Below are positions 44,822 to 54,011 of a stretch of DNA of 64,000 bases, in pieces; the stretch's first letter is position 1; each line of letters opens with the position of its first letter. The notes below the pieces were generated by a model, which searched no databases, was not told the origin of the DNA, and was given only the letters and a program-made list of their open reading frames with translations. Position numbers and translations under genes: made by a program. Origin of the DNA: DATFVA01 sp963800255 (GTDB lineage Bacteria; Bacteroidota; Ignavibacteria; Ignavibacteriales; Ignavibacteriaceae); NCBI GenBank assembly GCA_963800255.1, contig CAWDAK010000011.1, positions 264,238 through 328,237 of the forward strand, read 5' to 3'.

Positions 44822-47248
44822 CTAATAATTTTCCATAGGGAAGCTGTAAATCATATCATCCAGCGGCAGCATATATAATGGGAGACCGTTGTATTTTAAC
44901 CTGAACAGCAGGTGATTAAGAGCCGGGTCATCCTGTACGCGAATACCTAAAATGTTTGGGACGAGAGAACCGAAGTTGAACCAGGGCGCTTCGGGATATT
45001 CTTTAATAGTATACTCACCACCCGATAATCCCGCTTTATCCACCGCTTCATTGATTGCATCATACAATCCGCCGATCTCATCAACGAGGTGAATTTTTTT
45101 TCCGTCAATGCCTGACCATACCCTTCCCTGCGCGATTTCCTTCACCCTATCATACTCCATATTTCTCCCGGCGGCAACCTTCTCCACAAAATCCCTGTAA
45201 GTTTCTTTTATCATACTCTCTGCCTTGTTCAATTCATCCTCTGTAAGGTTCCTGTCAGGCAGGGAAACGCCGATAAAAGGTATTCTCATTCCGAAGGGAA
45301 GATCTGCATGCCTGCCTATCTGAACCAGATCAGTAGAAACCCCGATATCCTGCCTAAGCGTTTTGTTATAATACCATCCTCCAATTACTCCAATTGAACC
45401 GGTTATGGTTGTAGGGGCGGCGTAGATTTCATCTCCATACATAGAGAGCCAGTAGCCCCCCGATCCGGCCACATGGCCCTGTGAAACGATAACGGGTTTT
45501 TTTGTTTTACATTCTTTTATAGCTTCCGCTACAATATCAGAGGCCATCCCGTCTCCTCCGGGAGAATCCACCCTGAATACCACGCCCTTCACATTTTCAT
45601 CGTTGGAAACAGCCTCAACAACTTTAACAAGGTTTCTTGCATTTATTCCCTGGTCCATTGCACACTCACCAATAGCATAGATTACGGCTATCTCAGGTTT
45701 CTCACCCCAGTAATTATCATTTGGAAGCTGGAACTCAGCCAGTGAATTTGGTGATATCATCTTTTTATTTTCACCTTCATATCCCCTGATGATTTCGTTT
45801 ATGTTCTCCCATCTTGCGAGGGTATCCACCAGGTTGCTGCGTAGAGCCGCAGAGGGCAGGAAGAGCGCTGTTTCGTTTACAAGGCTATCGAACTTTTCAG
45901 GCTGCATATTTCTGCTTCTGCAGATGCCGTCCATAGCAACACCATAATACGCGTCAATGATCGCCTTCCACTGGATGCTGTCAGCCTCACTCATATCAGT
46001 ACGTGAAAATGTTTCCATCGCTGATTTAAATTTGAAATATCTTAATTCGGTAAAACCTATTCCCAGCTTTTCGAGAAGGTTCGTATAATACTGTCGTCCC
46101 CAGATATAACCTTCGAGCGTAAGCGTACCCTGGGGATTCATAATAATTTTGTCGGCCACTGAGGCGAGATAATAACCGTCTATATTCACACGGTCAAAGT
46201 AAATTACAACCTTTTTACCATTCTCCTTAAACTTCTTAAGTTTATCCCTCAGTTCCCAGACCATTTCCCTGTTAATCTCCATCCCGGAAAGATTTATAAC
46301 GATCCCTGAAACCGTGTTATCATTTCCGGCAGCATCAATTTCGTTAAGAGTATTATAGAGCGTGTTCGAATTATCGAAAAGCTTGTATCTCTGGTATTTC
46401 ATTCCCCCCAGCAGGTCGAGCTTTACATAATCGTTTTTTGCCGCCATCGTATGGATTATATTCCTATCGTATGAGCCCACCCGTATCCCGTAAACGTTAT
46501 AGCCATAAGTGCCGTTGTTAGAAAAATGACTTTCACTTGTAATACCCACCCTTCCGAAGCTTAACCCGATTCCCACGTTGAAGTAATGGTTGGAGAAATA
46601 CCTTCCCGAAACCCTGACACCGGGGAGCGGCTCAGTTACCGCACCTGTGCTCCATCTCAGATCGTCTTTTAACTTTCCATTACCGAAGGCATAATCGGCA
46701 AAAAGAGTGAGGATTTCATTCCCGAGAGGTCTTACCGCAAGATCAAGGGCACCCTCGTTATTATTTGAGGTTGAAAAATTTCCGATGATACCCAGGGAGG
46801 CATATTTATAAGGGCGGTATATTGAGCCGATAGTAAAGAAATTCGAATGATTAAATTCATTAAGGTCGCCTGATGACCAGCTATACCCGAAACCCATGCT
46901 GAATGACTCAGTACCAAATCCTGTGGATATTTTATAATCAGTTACAGAAAAAGAATTCATTTTTGTATTAACGAGGCCCAATGCCAGGTGGGGGAAAGCG
47001 GTGAAAACTCCATAATGGTTAAAATCATTCCACCTCCCTCTTTCATCACTGAAAGCAAAATAAAGATCGGGCTGATCAACCATAGAGAGAAGCGCAGGAT
47101 TAACATAGCCGTACAACCCGTACTTATAAGCCCCCGGTGAAGCAATACTAAATTCGTCCTGCATATAATATGAAGGTGAAGATGACTGGCATAATCCGCT
47201 TTGAAGAAAAGCAGCAGTAAACAGTATAAAAAACAAACTCTTTCTCAT
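44822..47248 (-). CDS. SppA-type signal peptide peptidase fused to an N-terminal beta-barrel-like domain
   Basis: 808 residues from ATG 47248 (after GAGG); a second in-frame ATG lies at 47260. Signal peptide about 1-21. Residues about 25-270 have repeated amphipathic strands (MGFGYSWSSGDL, ASLGIIGNFSTS, FNVGIGLSFGRVG) like an outer-membrane barrel. The rest is a tandem S49 peptidase of SppA length: general base Lys408 in FKFKSAMETF and nucleophile Ser596 in GHVAGSGGYW. SppA normally clears signal peptides at the inner membrane; here the barrel suggests an outer-membrane or surface-linked form (inference). The first 45 codons plus upstream DNA are copied three times in the array to the right. 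Confidence 0.85.
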   Translation of the reverse strand: MRKSLFFILFTAAFLQSGLCQSSSPSYYMQDEFSIASPGAYKYGLYGYVNPALLSMVDQPDLYFAFSDERGRWNDFNHYGVFTAFPHLALGLVNTKMNSFSVTDYKISTGFGTESFSMGFGYSWSSGDLNEFNHSNFFTIGSIYRPYKYASLGIIGNFSTSNNNEGALDLAVRPLGNEILTLFADYAFGNGKLKDDLRWSTGAVTEPLPGVRVSGRYFSNHYFNVGIGLSFGRVGITSESHFSNNGTYGYNVYGIRVGSYDRNIIHTMAAKNDYVKLDLLGGMKYQRYKLFDNSNTLYNTLNEIDAAGNDNTVSGIVINLSGMEINREMVWELRDKLKKFKENGKKVVIYFDRVNIDGYYLASVADKIIMNPQGTLTLEGYIWGRQYYTNLLEKLGIGFTELRYFKFKSAMETFSRTDMSEADSIQWKAIIDAYYGVAMDGICRSRNMQPEKFDSLVNETALFLPSAALRSNLVDTLARWENINEIIRGYEGENKKMISPNSLAEFQLPNDNYWGEKPEIAVIYAIGECAMDQGINARNLVKVVEAVSNDENVKGVVFRVDSPGGDGMASDIVAEAIKECKTKKPVIVSQGHVAGSGGYWLSMYGDEIYAAPTTITGSIGVIGGWYYNKTLRQDIGVSTDLVQIGRHADLPFGMRIPFIGVSLPDRNLTEDELNKAESMIKETYRDFVEKVAAGRNMEYDRVKEIAQGRVWSGIDGKKIHLVDEIGGLYDAINEAVDKAGLSGGEYTIKEYPEAPWFNFGSLVPNILGIRVQDDPALNHLLFRLKYNGLPLYMLPLDDMIYSFPMENY

Positions 47249-47431
47249 TCTTAACCTCATTTATTTTCCTCACTTTAAAAGTATGAAGATTTTCAATTAC
47301 ATAAAATCGGGCTGGATAAATCAGACAGTGCGAGGCAATCCTGTTTGCAATTCTTGCCTTTCTTCCCGGAGTTCTCTAAGTTCTATTAGCTTTAATTTTG
47401 AAAAGGTTCCGGGGGAGAGCAGGTGTACATT

Positions 47432-49156
47432 ATGAGAAAACTTATACTCTTCCTTTTTTTGTCATCGGTCATCAGTCATTTATCATTTGCCGAAGTCCGC
47501 TACGTGAGCCATTCCGGCAGCAATACTCCTCCCTACCTCACCTGGGAGACAGCAGCCGATTCAATTATGAGTGCGATAAATATCTCATCTTTCGGTGATA
47601 CTATTTATGTAGCTAATGGTAATTACCAGGAGAAAGTTATTATGATACCTGGTCTGTCACTCATAGGAGCAGGAATGGATAGCTGCATAATTGATATGGT
47701 TGCATTATCGCCTGGCCAGCCACGTGCCATCACGATGAAAGATAGCTGCCTGGTTGAAGGCTTTAAAATAGTTTTTGATTCTACTATAAATATAACCGGA
47801 ACAGGTATTTTTATGGGCGATTCCACGAAAGGATGTTTCGTTTATAATAATGCAATTATCTATGCGACGAGAGGTATTTGGGTAACCGAAGGTTTTATTA
47901 AAAAGAATTATATCATAACCTGGTATTTCGGCATTACAGCCGCCGTAATTGATGATTCAAGGAATTATATTGCAAATATTGATTCAAATTTTATAGCATT
48001 TGCCGGATATGGCATTTTTGATGATTACAGAACTATAATAAATGCTAACAATAATATTTTTCAGTTAAAATCAATTAATAGTACTGATGGGGAAGTAATA
48101 GCTATAGATGGTTTATCCTTCACCCCTTCAGCAAGCTTTAAAAATAATCAGATCCTTAAATCAAAATATGATATTATTTATCAGAAATGCATTTTTAATG
48201 TTGTACCTGGAGAGTTTAATAATAACTTGTTTCTTTCCAGATATGATAAAGTTTTCTATAATACTTTCCCTTCAGCCTCCTTTAAGAACAACAATGTAAT
48301 TAACAGTGTAAATGCAAGTAACGGAACCGGGATTATAAGATATAATAACTTCTGGCGGGTCAGCAATTATCCTCAGGACAGCACAAACATTTCGGTCAAT
48401 CCTATATTTGTGAATGAAGATAGTCTGGACTATCATCTTCAAAAGTATTCACCTTTGATTGATGCCGGAGATCCCGACATCTTAGATAAAGACGGAAGCA
48501 GAAGTGATATCGGTCTTTATGGCGGTCCTTACGGGGAAAGCTACAAATACCTGGACTTACCGCCAGCGGTTCCGGTCAACTTTACTGGCGTGCTGGATAC
48601 TAATCAGATTTTGTTATCCTGGAATAAGAACACAGAGGCGGATTTCAGGTACTATAAGCTTTACAGGGATACAGCTGCAAATTTTACAGTGGATTCAACT
48701 AAACTTATATCTATACAACAAGATACATTATTTATTCAGCCTTTATCATTTAATGAAAACAGGTATGTCTACAAAGTAAGCAGTGTAGACAACCAGGGGA
48801 ATGAGTCAAATCCGTCATCAGAGGTTGTAGTAAATATAACCGGAGCAAAGGGATATCCCCAGACTATTTCAGATTACAGACTGTATCAGAACTTTCCGAA
48901 TCCTTTCAACCCATCGACGACAATAGGATTCAGATTAAAGAAGAGAGGTTATGTAAAACTATACATCTACGATCTTACGGGTTCTATTATAGCAACACTT
49001 GTAAATGAAGATAAAGAAGCAGGGTACTATGAAGCAATATTCGACGCCGGTGATAAAATGGCAAGCGGGATTTATTTATACAGAATAATCGTTACAGATT
49101 CAGAAAAAAGGATACCCGTGTACAACAATGCGGGTAAGATGATGTTAATAAAATAG
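47432..49156 (+). CDS. Secreted beta-helix/FN3 protein with T9SS sorting tail (divergent copy)
   Basis: 574 residues from ATG 47432 (a GTG at 47423 is in frame but outside the conserved start). Signal peptide MRKLILFLFLSSVISHLSFA, then RYVSHSGSNTPPY and a beta-helix with many NN turns. Its central part differs from all other copies in the window (FFNVV, KSKYDIIYQKC), while the first 80 residues are nearly shared. FN3-like domain at about 380-470 and T9SS tail with NFPNPFNPSTTIGF, ending KMMLIK. It is the first gene of the right array, divergent from the sppA-like gene, and is followed after 39 bases by a hydrolase-like gene. Confidence 0.85.
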   Translation: MRKLILFLFLSSVISHLSFAEVRYVSHSGSNTPPYLTWETAADSIMSAINISSFGDTIYVANGNYQEKVIMIPGLSLIGAGMDSCIIDMVALSPGQPRAITMKDSCLVEGFKIVFDSTINITGTGIFMGDSTKGCFVYNNAIIYATRGIWVTEGFIKKNYIITWYFGITAAVIDDSRNYIANIDSNFIAFAGYGIFDDYRTIINANNNIFQLKSINSTDGEVIAIDGLSFTPSASFKNNQILKSKYDIIYQKCIFNVVPGEFNNNLFLSRYDKVFYNTFPSASFKNNNVINSVNASNGTGIIRYNNFWRVSNYPQDSTNISVNPIFVNEDSLDYHLQKYSPLIDAGDPDILDKDGSRSDIGLYGGPYGESYKYLDLPPAVPVNFTGVLDTNQILLSWNKNTEADFRYYKLYRDTAANFTVDSTKLISIQQDTLFIQPLSFNENRYVYKVSSVDNQGNESNPSSEVVVNITGAKGYPQTISDYRLYQNFPNPFNPSTTIGFRLKKRGYVKLYIYDLTGSIIATLVNEDKEAGYYEAIFDAGDKMASGIYLYRIIVTDSEKRIPVYNNAGKMMLIK

Positions 49157-49195
49157 GAAATGGTTTGGATTAAACAATTATAAAAGAGGAGAGTA

Positions 49196-52105
49196 ATGAA
49201 GAAAATTACTTATATGATTGTTCTCTTGACTCTGCTGGTTTTGCCTGAAGTACATTCTCAGCAAGAGAAATTCATTATTGGTGCTTATATGCATAGCACA
49301 CCATTCAATAATCCCCCTGTAAATCAACCCGACTCAGCACTATTCAGTCTCTGGCGGGCTGAGGCAATGGGAATAAATACAGCAATGATAAGGTTAAGGC
49401 TTCCCCATACTGACCCGGATATAAATTATCAAGGGCCGGAACCAGGCGAACTGCTCTCTAATATGGAGGCTGCAAGGGGTTTTGATAATGTAATAGGAAT
49501 GAATCAGAAATCTTCAATTGGTGTTGCAGATGGGACAGTGACGAACGATTACATAAGGAATTTCGACTGGATATTTTTCTATTCGGGAGCTTATTATTCA
49601 AAGTGGGATGCAACAATAGAATCTCTTAGTGCTGGAACGCTGGGGTTGAAACACGATTTTGGTCAAAAGGTAACAGTAAACGGTATTGACTATTGGTCCA
49701 GTGGTACTAATCCACCAGAAGGCGAACCTTTATTAGTCAGAGGTCCGAACTATAACCAGGAAACCAGGTATAGAAGCTCAACCCAAAAGACTGGTTTCAG
49801 TGATATACAGGAATACAAAACTTTTTTTAACCTGAAGTTAGCATTAGTCCCTCCACCGGAGACTCTTGATGATCCAATTTGTGAAATCTTGGTGAAAGTT
49901 ACTTATACTGAAAATTGTATATGGGATACCTTGTATACTGAGATAAAAGCATCAAGGGTATTGACTGTCGGGGATATCGGTAACTTCAACACCCAGACTT
50001 TAACATATAATTTTTCTGATTATTGTCCTAACAACGGCGGCTGGGATAAAGAAATGCAAAATATTAATTGCGATTGTCCGGGCAAATACCTGGACAATGT
50101 TGAATTTCAGGTGAAATACCTTGGCAGTCGGGAGCTGCTGATTAATTATGTTGAGGTCTATGATCAAGGAATTTGGGGGGAACGACTTATAGATGAAGGG
50201 GGCAGAAATGTTGCTCGTCTAAAAATAGAAGACTACTTACAAAGATTTCAGGCAGCGAATCCCGAGTTTTACTCAAACAATCTTAAGTACTTCTTTGGAA
50301 TAGACGAGCCCCACTCGGTGGATTCATATGTCCCATTAGCATTTGTAGAAAGTGTGTTGGATTCATTGAATAATGCCTTACCTGAGGGTGCCCCGAGCGG
50401 CAGCAGCGGTATTAAAGCATCCGGACGGGTAAGGAACTTTCAGATCTATCACTCTACATTTAACGGTTTTTCAAACTCAGGCATTCTAATATTGTCAAAC
50501 CTTGCGACTCTGCCCAAAGTTAAGTGGTGCACATTCAGCAGCTCAGGAACAGGGGTTAGCGCAACAGCCTGCAGCAGCATAGTAGTTCAGAATAATACGT
50601 TTTCCAATAATACTTATGATGTAAGGCTCTACCAGGTAGGTGAAGCCCAGGTAATAAGCAACCAGATGACAAGTAATACCCAAAACGGACAGGGTATCTT
50701 TTTCAGCGGCACTAATGGATATATCAGGCAGAACCAGATATCAGGTCATCTATACGGTATTTACCTTGCGAACTCTTCTCCGGGTATAGGGGCAAACACA
50801 GTTACAAATAATGTAAAAAACGGGATATATATCGGCACAGGTTCACAGCCTGACTTAAGAGGCTACCTTGTCCGGATTCCTTGTCATAATCCACCGTTGT
50901 ATTATGCTTTAACCGGCTATAATGAGATTTATAGTAACGGAATAAGCGTTCCTTATGACGGCTCAGAGATACGGTTATCTAGCGCAAGGCTTTTAATGGA
51001 TACACCCTGTAATAACGTATATGATAATAGAACCGGGCTTCCACAAAGTCTTGTAAAAAACCTTATCAGCGGAAGTTTACCTCCAGGGGGTTCAGTGACC
51101 CTGCAGATACCCTACCAGGGATGGGGAGATAATCCTGAATATGAGTTAAGTGATAGATTTGGCAGCCTTAATGTAAACTATGATCCTAACTATAGCATCT
51201 GTCCTCAGATCGACAATCCCATCGACTGTGCATTTATTGTATATGCTGCAGATCGTTCAGTGATCGATACTTTGTATCCAATAGGAGAAGCTGCAGTTGA
51301 ACAGGATGCACTGGATATGCAGCTGAAAGCGGCAGATTCATCATTTAATGCCGGTGATTACACAACTGCAGAAGTTTTATATAAAAACGCTGTGGATACT
51401 TACCCAACAGAGCCGGAAGCGGTTGAAGGGTATACACAGTTATATACGATAAAAAAGATAACAGATTCAACAGGAGCTAACTTTACCGACTTAAATAATC
51501 TTCTGCAGACAAAACTACCATTGATTACAGACAGTCTTGTCCTTAAAGTAGTAACGCAGCTCTCTGATCTTTGTCTTGTAGGCAATCAGCAATATCTCCC
51601 CGCAATAAATAGCTTCGATGAGATTGCTCAGCAGAATCCCGAGACAGAAGAAGGCCTATTTGCAGAGATAGATGCCCTGACGACAGCAATCATATCATTT
51701 AACGAAGGCGGTGGTGGATTACAGAAAGGACTGCCCGGAAAATATGTGGCAAATAGCCAGGGAGAACTTGTTGATAGATTAAATAACTTAATGAAAACAA
51801 ACTTTGAGGGTGAGAGTAAAAAAGTGAATATTATTCCTACCGAATATTCATTATATAACAATTACCCCAATCCGTTTAACCCGACCACGATAATAAGGTT
51901 TGATATTCCTGAAAGGACAAATGTTGAACTGATTGTGTTTGACATCCTTGGCAGAAGGGTTAAATCCCTGGTAAATAATGAGTTAAGAAACCCGGGAAGG
52001 TATGAGGTAAGCTTTGATGCGGGTTCTCTGGCAAGCGGAGTATACATATATAAACTGACTACGCAGAATTATTCTCAAGCACGTAAGATGCTGTTGGTTA
52101 AATAG
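49196..52105 (+). CDS. Secreted chimeric protein: truncated hydrolase-like domain, beta-helix, helical linker, T9SS tail
   Basis: 969 residues; ATG after GAGGAGAG. Signal peptide ends HSQ. Residues 25-400 are the N-terminal half of the hydrolase-like family and include FGIDEPHSVDSY, but break off soon afterward. Residues about 405-570 are a beta-helix (VVQNNTFSNNTYDVRLYQVG, GIYLANSSPGIGANTVTNN). Then come VTLQIPYQGWGDNPEY, a TPR-like helical stretch (NAGDYTTAEVLYKNAVDTYP) and a T9SS tail ending ARKMLLVK. The tail is the intact form of those broken in the 470 and 7555 genes. The missing half of the barrel suggests an in-frame deletion fusion, so hydrolase activity is doubtful. Confidence 0.82.
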   Translation: MKKITYMIVLLTLLVLPEVHSQQEKFIIGAYMHSTPFNNPPVNQPDSALFSLWRAEAMGINTAMIRLRLPHTDPDINYQGPEPGELLSNMEAARGFDNVIGMNQKSSIGVADGTVTNDYIRNFDWIFFYSGAYYSKWDATIESLSAGTLGLKHDFGQKVTVNGIDYWSSGTNPPEGEPLLVRGPNYNQETRYRSSTQKTGFSDIQEYKTFFNLKLALVPPPETLDDPICEILVKVTYTENCIWDTLYTEIKASRVLTVGDIGNFNTQTLTYNFSDYCPNNGGWDKEMQNINCDCPGKYLDNVEFQVKYLGSRELLINYVEVYDQGIWGERLIDEGGRNVARLKIEDYLQRFQAANPEFYSNNLKYFFGIDEPHSVDSYVPLAFVESVLDSLNNALPEGAPSGSSGIKASGRVRNFQIYHSTFNGFSNSGILILSNLATLPKVKWCTFSSSGTGVSATACSSIVVQNNTFSNNTYDVRLYQVGEAQVISNQMTSNTQNGQGIFFSGTNGYIRQNQISGHLYGIYLANSSPGIGANTVTNNVKNGIYIGTGSQPDLRGYLVRIPCHNPPLYYALTGYNEIYSNGISVPYDGSEIRLSSARLLMDTPCNNVYDNRTGLPQSLVKNLISGSLPPGGSVTLQIPYQGWGDNPEYELSDRFGSLNVNYDPNYSICPQIDNPIDCAFIVYAADRSVIDTLYPIGEAAVEQDALDMQLKAADSSFNAGDYTTAEVLYKNAVDTYPTEPEAVEGYTQLYTIKKITDSTGANFTDLNNLLQTKLPLITDSLVLKVVTQLSDLCLVGNQQYLPAINSFDEIAQQNPETEEGLFAEIDALTTAIISFNEGGGGLQKGLPGKYVANSQGELVDRLNNLMKTNFEGESKKVNIIPTEYSLYNNYPNPFNPTTIIRFDIPERTNVELIVFDILGRRVKSLVNNELRNPGRYEVSFDAGSLASGVYIYKLTTQNYSQARKMLLVK

Positions 52106-52173
52106 TATCAAATGACCAGAGGAGAAGCTAAGTAGTTATAAATAAATAAGTTAAATAAGAACAAATCTTCTAA

Positions 52174-52201
52174 GGGAAACGATGCAAGCATCGTTTCCCT
52201 G
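52174..52201. terminator. Perfect 12-bp hairpin between convergent genes
   Basis: AGGGAAACGATG-CAAG-CATCGTTTCCCT. It lies between the stop of the 49196 gene and the stop of the DUF1670-like pair and probably terminates both. No long T-run, but the stem is strong. Confidence 0.6.
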
Positions 52202-52227
52202 AATTTAATGAATAATTTTAATAGTAA

Positions 52228-53046
52228 TTAAGCATTTTCATCGTTCTTTGACAAGTTGTTTTTCAATTTAGCCGGCAAAAGGTCAATGTACTGCTGAACA
52301 ACACGTTTTGAGAGCCTGGAAAGATTAGAAATCTTGTCGGGATCTTTAATGTCGTGCCGCCAGAGAATCTCAACACGGTGATAGTCTTTAATATAGCGGT
52401 CAACAGCCTCTTTCGAGTGGTTAGTTTTAAGAGCAATATCGGGAGTAAGATAACCCTGAAGATAAAGGGTAATAATCTCCCTTTTATGCGTAATAGCTCC
52501 TGAGAGATCGTGAACGTTACCCCTGGTAGGCAGAAGATGACCCTCAGTCTGAATCTCCTGGACATACTGGCTTACCACTGCATCACAGACACCGAGGAGA
52601 ATAGCAAGGTCAAGCTGAGTAAGCAGTGCTCCCTGGTCGAAGGCCTGATCGGTCCATCTCTTAAGTCTGTTCTTCCGAAGAGTCCTTGAATCGAAACCCT
52701 GAGCGATATGGGCAATATCCTGATCATTTATGAATGAGAGGACAACGGGCTTAAGCCTGGTTGTTGCAATAGACTTACTTCTCTTCGGGAACTCATCGAC
52801 CGGAACAGCCATCCAGACAAGCTGACCGTAGTTAATATGGTGAAGGTCATCATCAATGGAGGAGACAAGGAAGTAATGATCAATAAGCTGGAGGATATCA
52901 CTGATAATAGCCCTGGCGGTAATCTCGCCTCTGTCATAGCCGTAGTTGTTCATAAACCTGTAGAGAAGGTGCTGCTCAAGGGATTTATCGGAAAGGCGTC
53001 TGAACTTCTTAAGCTGGATCTGCTCTTTAGTTAATGCTTTACTCAT
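52228..53046 (-). CDS. DUF1670-like protein, second gene of a pair
   Basis: 272 residues from ATG 53046, chosen because it lies in ATGAGTAA overlapping the stop of the upstream gene and follows GGAGG. RLKRWTDQAFDQGALLTQLD, then LGVCDAVVSQYVQEI looks like a helix-turn-helix, and THKREIITLYLQGYLTPDIA, then KTNHSKEAVDRYIKDY forms a second recognition-like helix pair. I relate it from memory to DUF1670, a family of unknown function usually encoded in pairs. It shares this layout with its upstream neighbour at about one third identity by eye. No transposase catalytic residues are seen. A sequence-specific DNA-binding role is inferred. Confidence 0.6.
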   Translation of the reverse strand: MSKALTKEQIQLKKFRRLSDKSLEQHLLYRFMNNYGYDRGEITARAIISDILQLIDHYFLVSSIDDDLHHINYGQLVWMAVPVDEFPKRSKSIATTRLKPVVLSFINDQDIAHIAQGFDSRTLRKNRLKRWTDQAFDQGALLTQLDLAILLGVCDAVVSQYVQEIQTEGHLLPTRGNVHDLSGAITHKREIITLYLQGYLTPDIALKTNHSKEAVDRYIKDYHRVEILWRHDIKDPDKISNLSRLSKRVVQQYIDLLPAKLKNNLSKNDENA

Positions 53047-53884
53047 TTGTTTTGCCTCCTCTGCTCTTAGGAAGACGGGATTTTTTTTTAGCCTCATCAT
53101 CAGCTGCCTGAGGAGAGATAAGCTCAAGGAGCCTTTGATTATCAAGCTTATCGTAGATCTCATAGATCTGGATATACTCCCTTACCAGGCGATCTGATTT
53201 TTGGGCAATAAGCCTGATCTGCTGAGGGGAGAAATTTTGTCTGAAGAGGGTGGCAACCTGAATAAAATCAGAAAGATACCGCTTAACAGAGGTCTCTGAA
53301 TGATTGGTCTTAAGCTCTATATCGGTGAAGGAGTAGCCCTTAAAATAAAAGTCAAGAATGATAGATTTATGAGAAAGCCCGGGCCCCATATCAAGCTTGG
53401 TACCTCTTGTCATAATAAACTTCCCGTCTTTACGCAGGAAGAAGACATCACGCTTAACAGTGGCAGGAGAGGTAGTAAGCAGAAGGGCAAGATCTTCATA
53501 GGTAAGCAGAGCACCCTGATCATATGCCTGACGGGTCAGGCGCTCAATACGGTGGCGTCTCATCCCAGCAAGACCATAGTCGGCAAGAACCTCGAAGTCA
53601 GTGCTTATATCCATAAGCTTAAGACGGCAGGTTACCTTGCGGGTAAGCCTTATATGTTTACCGGCCGGCTCAGTTGAACTAACAGCTTCATATGAAACCT
53701 CACCGGAGGAAAGAGAGATATTGGAATGTTCCTGAAAATAAATAGAAACTTGTTTGTAAAAAGCTTCGGCAATAATGGGAGTGAGGTTAAAATCCTGAGA
53801 AAGTTTTTGAATGATTGCGTTGCGGGCGTTTTTAGACTCAAGACGCTTAAGCCCGTAGGCATCATTATCTTGAATTTTATCCAT
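53039..53884 (-). CDS. DUF1670-like protein, first gene of a pair
   Basis: 281 residues; ATG after AGGAGG. RIERLTRQAYDQGALLTYED, then LTTSPATVKRDVFFLRKDG is a winged-helix-like part, and SFTDIELKTNHSETSVKRYL a second helix-turn-helix. It overlaps the next gene by eight bases, so the pair is translationally coupled. A perfect palindrome GGTCATATGACC lies 41 bases upstream and may be its own operator or an element end. The pair interrupts the surface-protein array, replacing what would be the end of a hydrolase-like gene before the leader at 53944. Confidence 0.6.
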   Translation of the reverse strand: MDKIQDNDAYGLKRLESKNARNAIIQKLSQDFNLTPIIAEAFYKQVSIYFQEHSNISLSSGEVSYEAVSSTEPAGKHIRLTRKVTCRLKLMDISTDFEVLADYGLAGMRRHRIERLTRQAYDQGALLTYEDLALLLTTSPATVKRDVFFLRKDGKFIMTRGTKLDMGPGLSHKSIILDFYFKGYSFTDIELKTNHSETSVKRYLSDFIQVATLFRQNFSPQQIRLIAQKSDRLVREYIQIYEIYDKLDNQRLLELISPQAADDEAKKKSRLPKSRGGKTNE

Positions 53885-53924
53885 AGGAGACCTCCTAATA
53901 TGTTATGTAAAGATAGTCTCCTGT

Positions 53925-53936
53925 GGTCATATGACC
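53925..53936. promoter_or_regulatory. 12-bp palindrome GGTCATATGACC upstream of the DUF1670-like pair
   Basis: Perfectly self-complementary, 41 bases before the start codon of the pair and 8 bases before the point where array sequence (AAGTAATTTAAGGGA) resumes. It could be a regulator binding site or mark the end of an inserted module. Confidence 0.45.
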
Positions 53937-53943
53937 TAAACTT

Positions 53944-54011
53944 TAAGTAATTTAAGGGAGCGGAAGCTCCCTTTTCTCAAGTTATAACCATTCCTTGAGC
54001 AGGTGTACTTT
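53944..54011 (+). promoter_or_regulatory. Array leader: terminator hairpin and ribosome region of a beta-helix gene
   Basis: AAGTAATTTAAGGGAGC continues into the perfect hairpin AAGGGAGC-GGAA-GCTCCCTT (53954-53973), then TTCTC and GTTATAACCATTCCTTGAGC before ATG 54012. The first bases AAGTAA match the end codons of a T9SS tail (VK-stop) at 2322-2327, so this block once followed a complete hydrolase-like gene. Confidence 0.6.

Noticed and set aside
52228..53884. Transposase genes
   Set aside because: The pair has helix-turn-helix-like parts but no DDE, HUH or serine recombinase motifs, and no terminal inverted repeats are evident.
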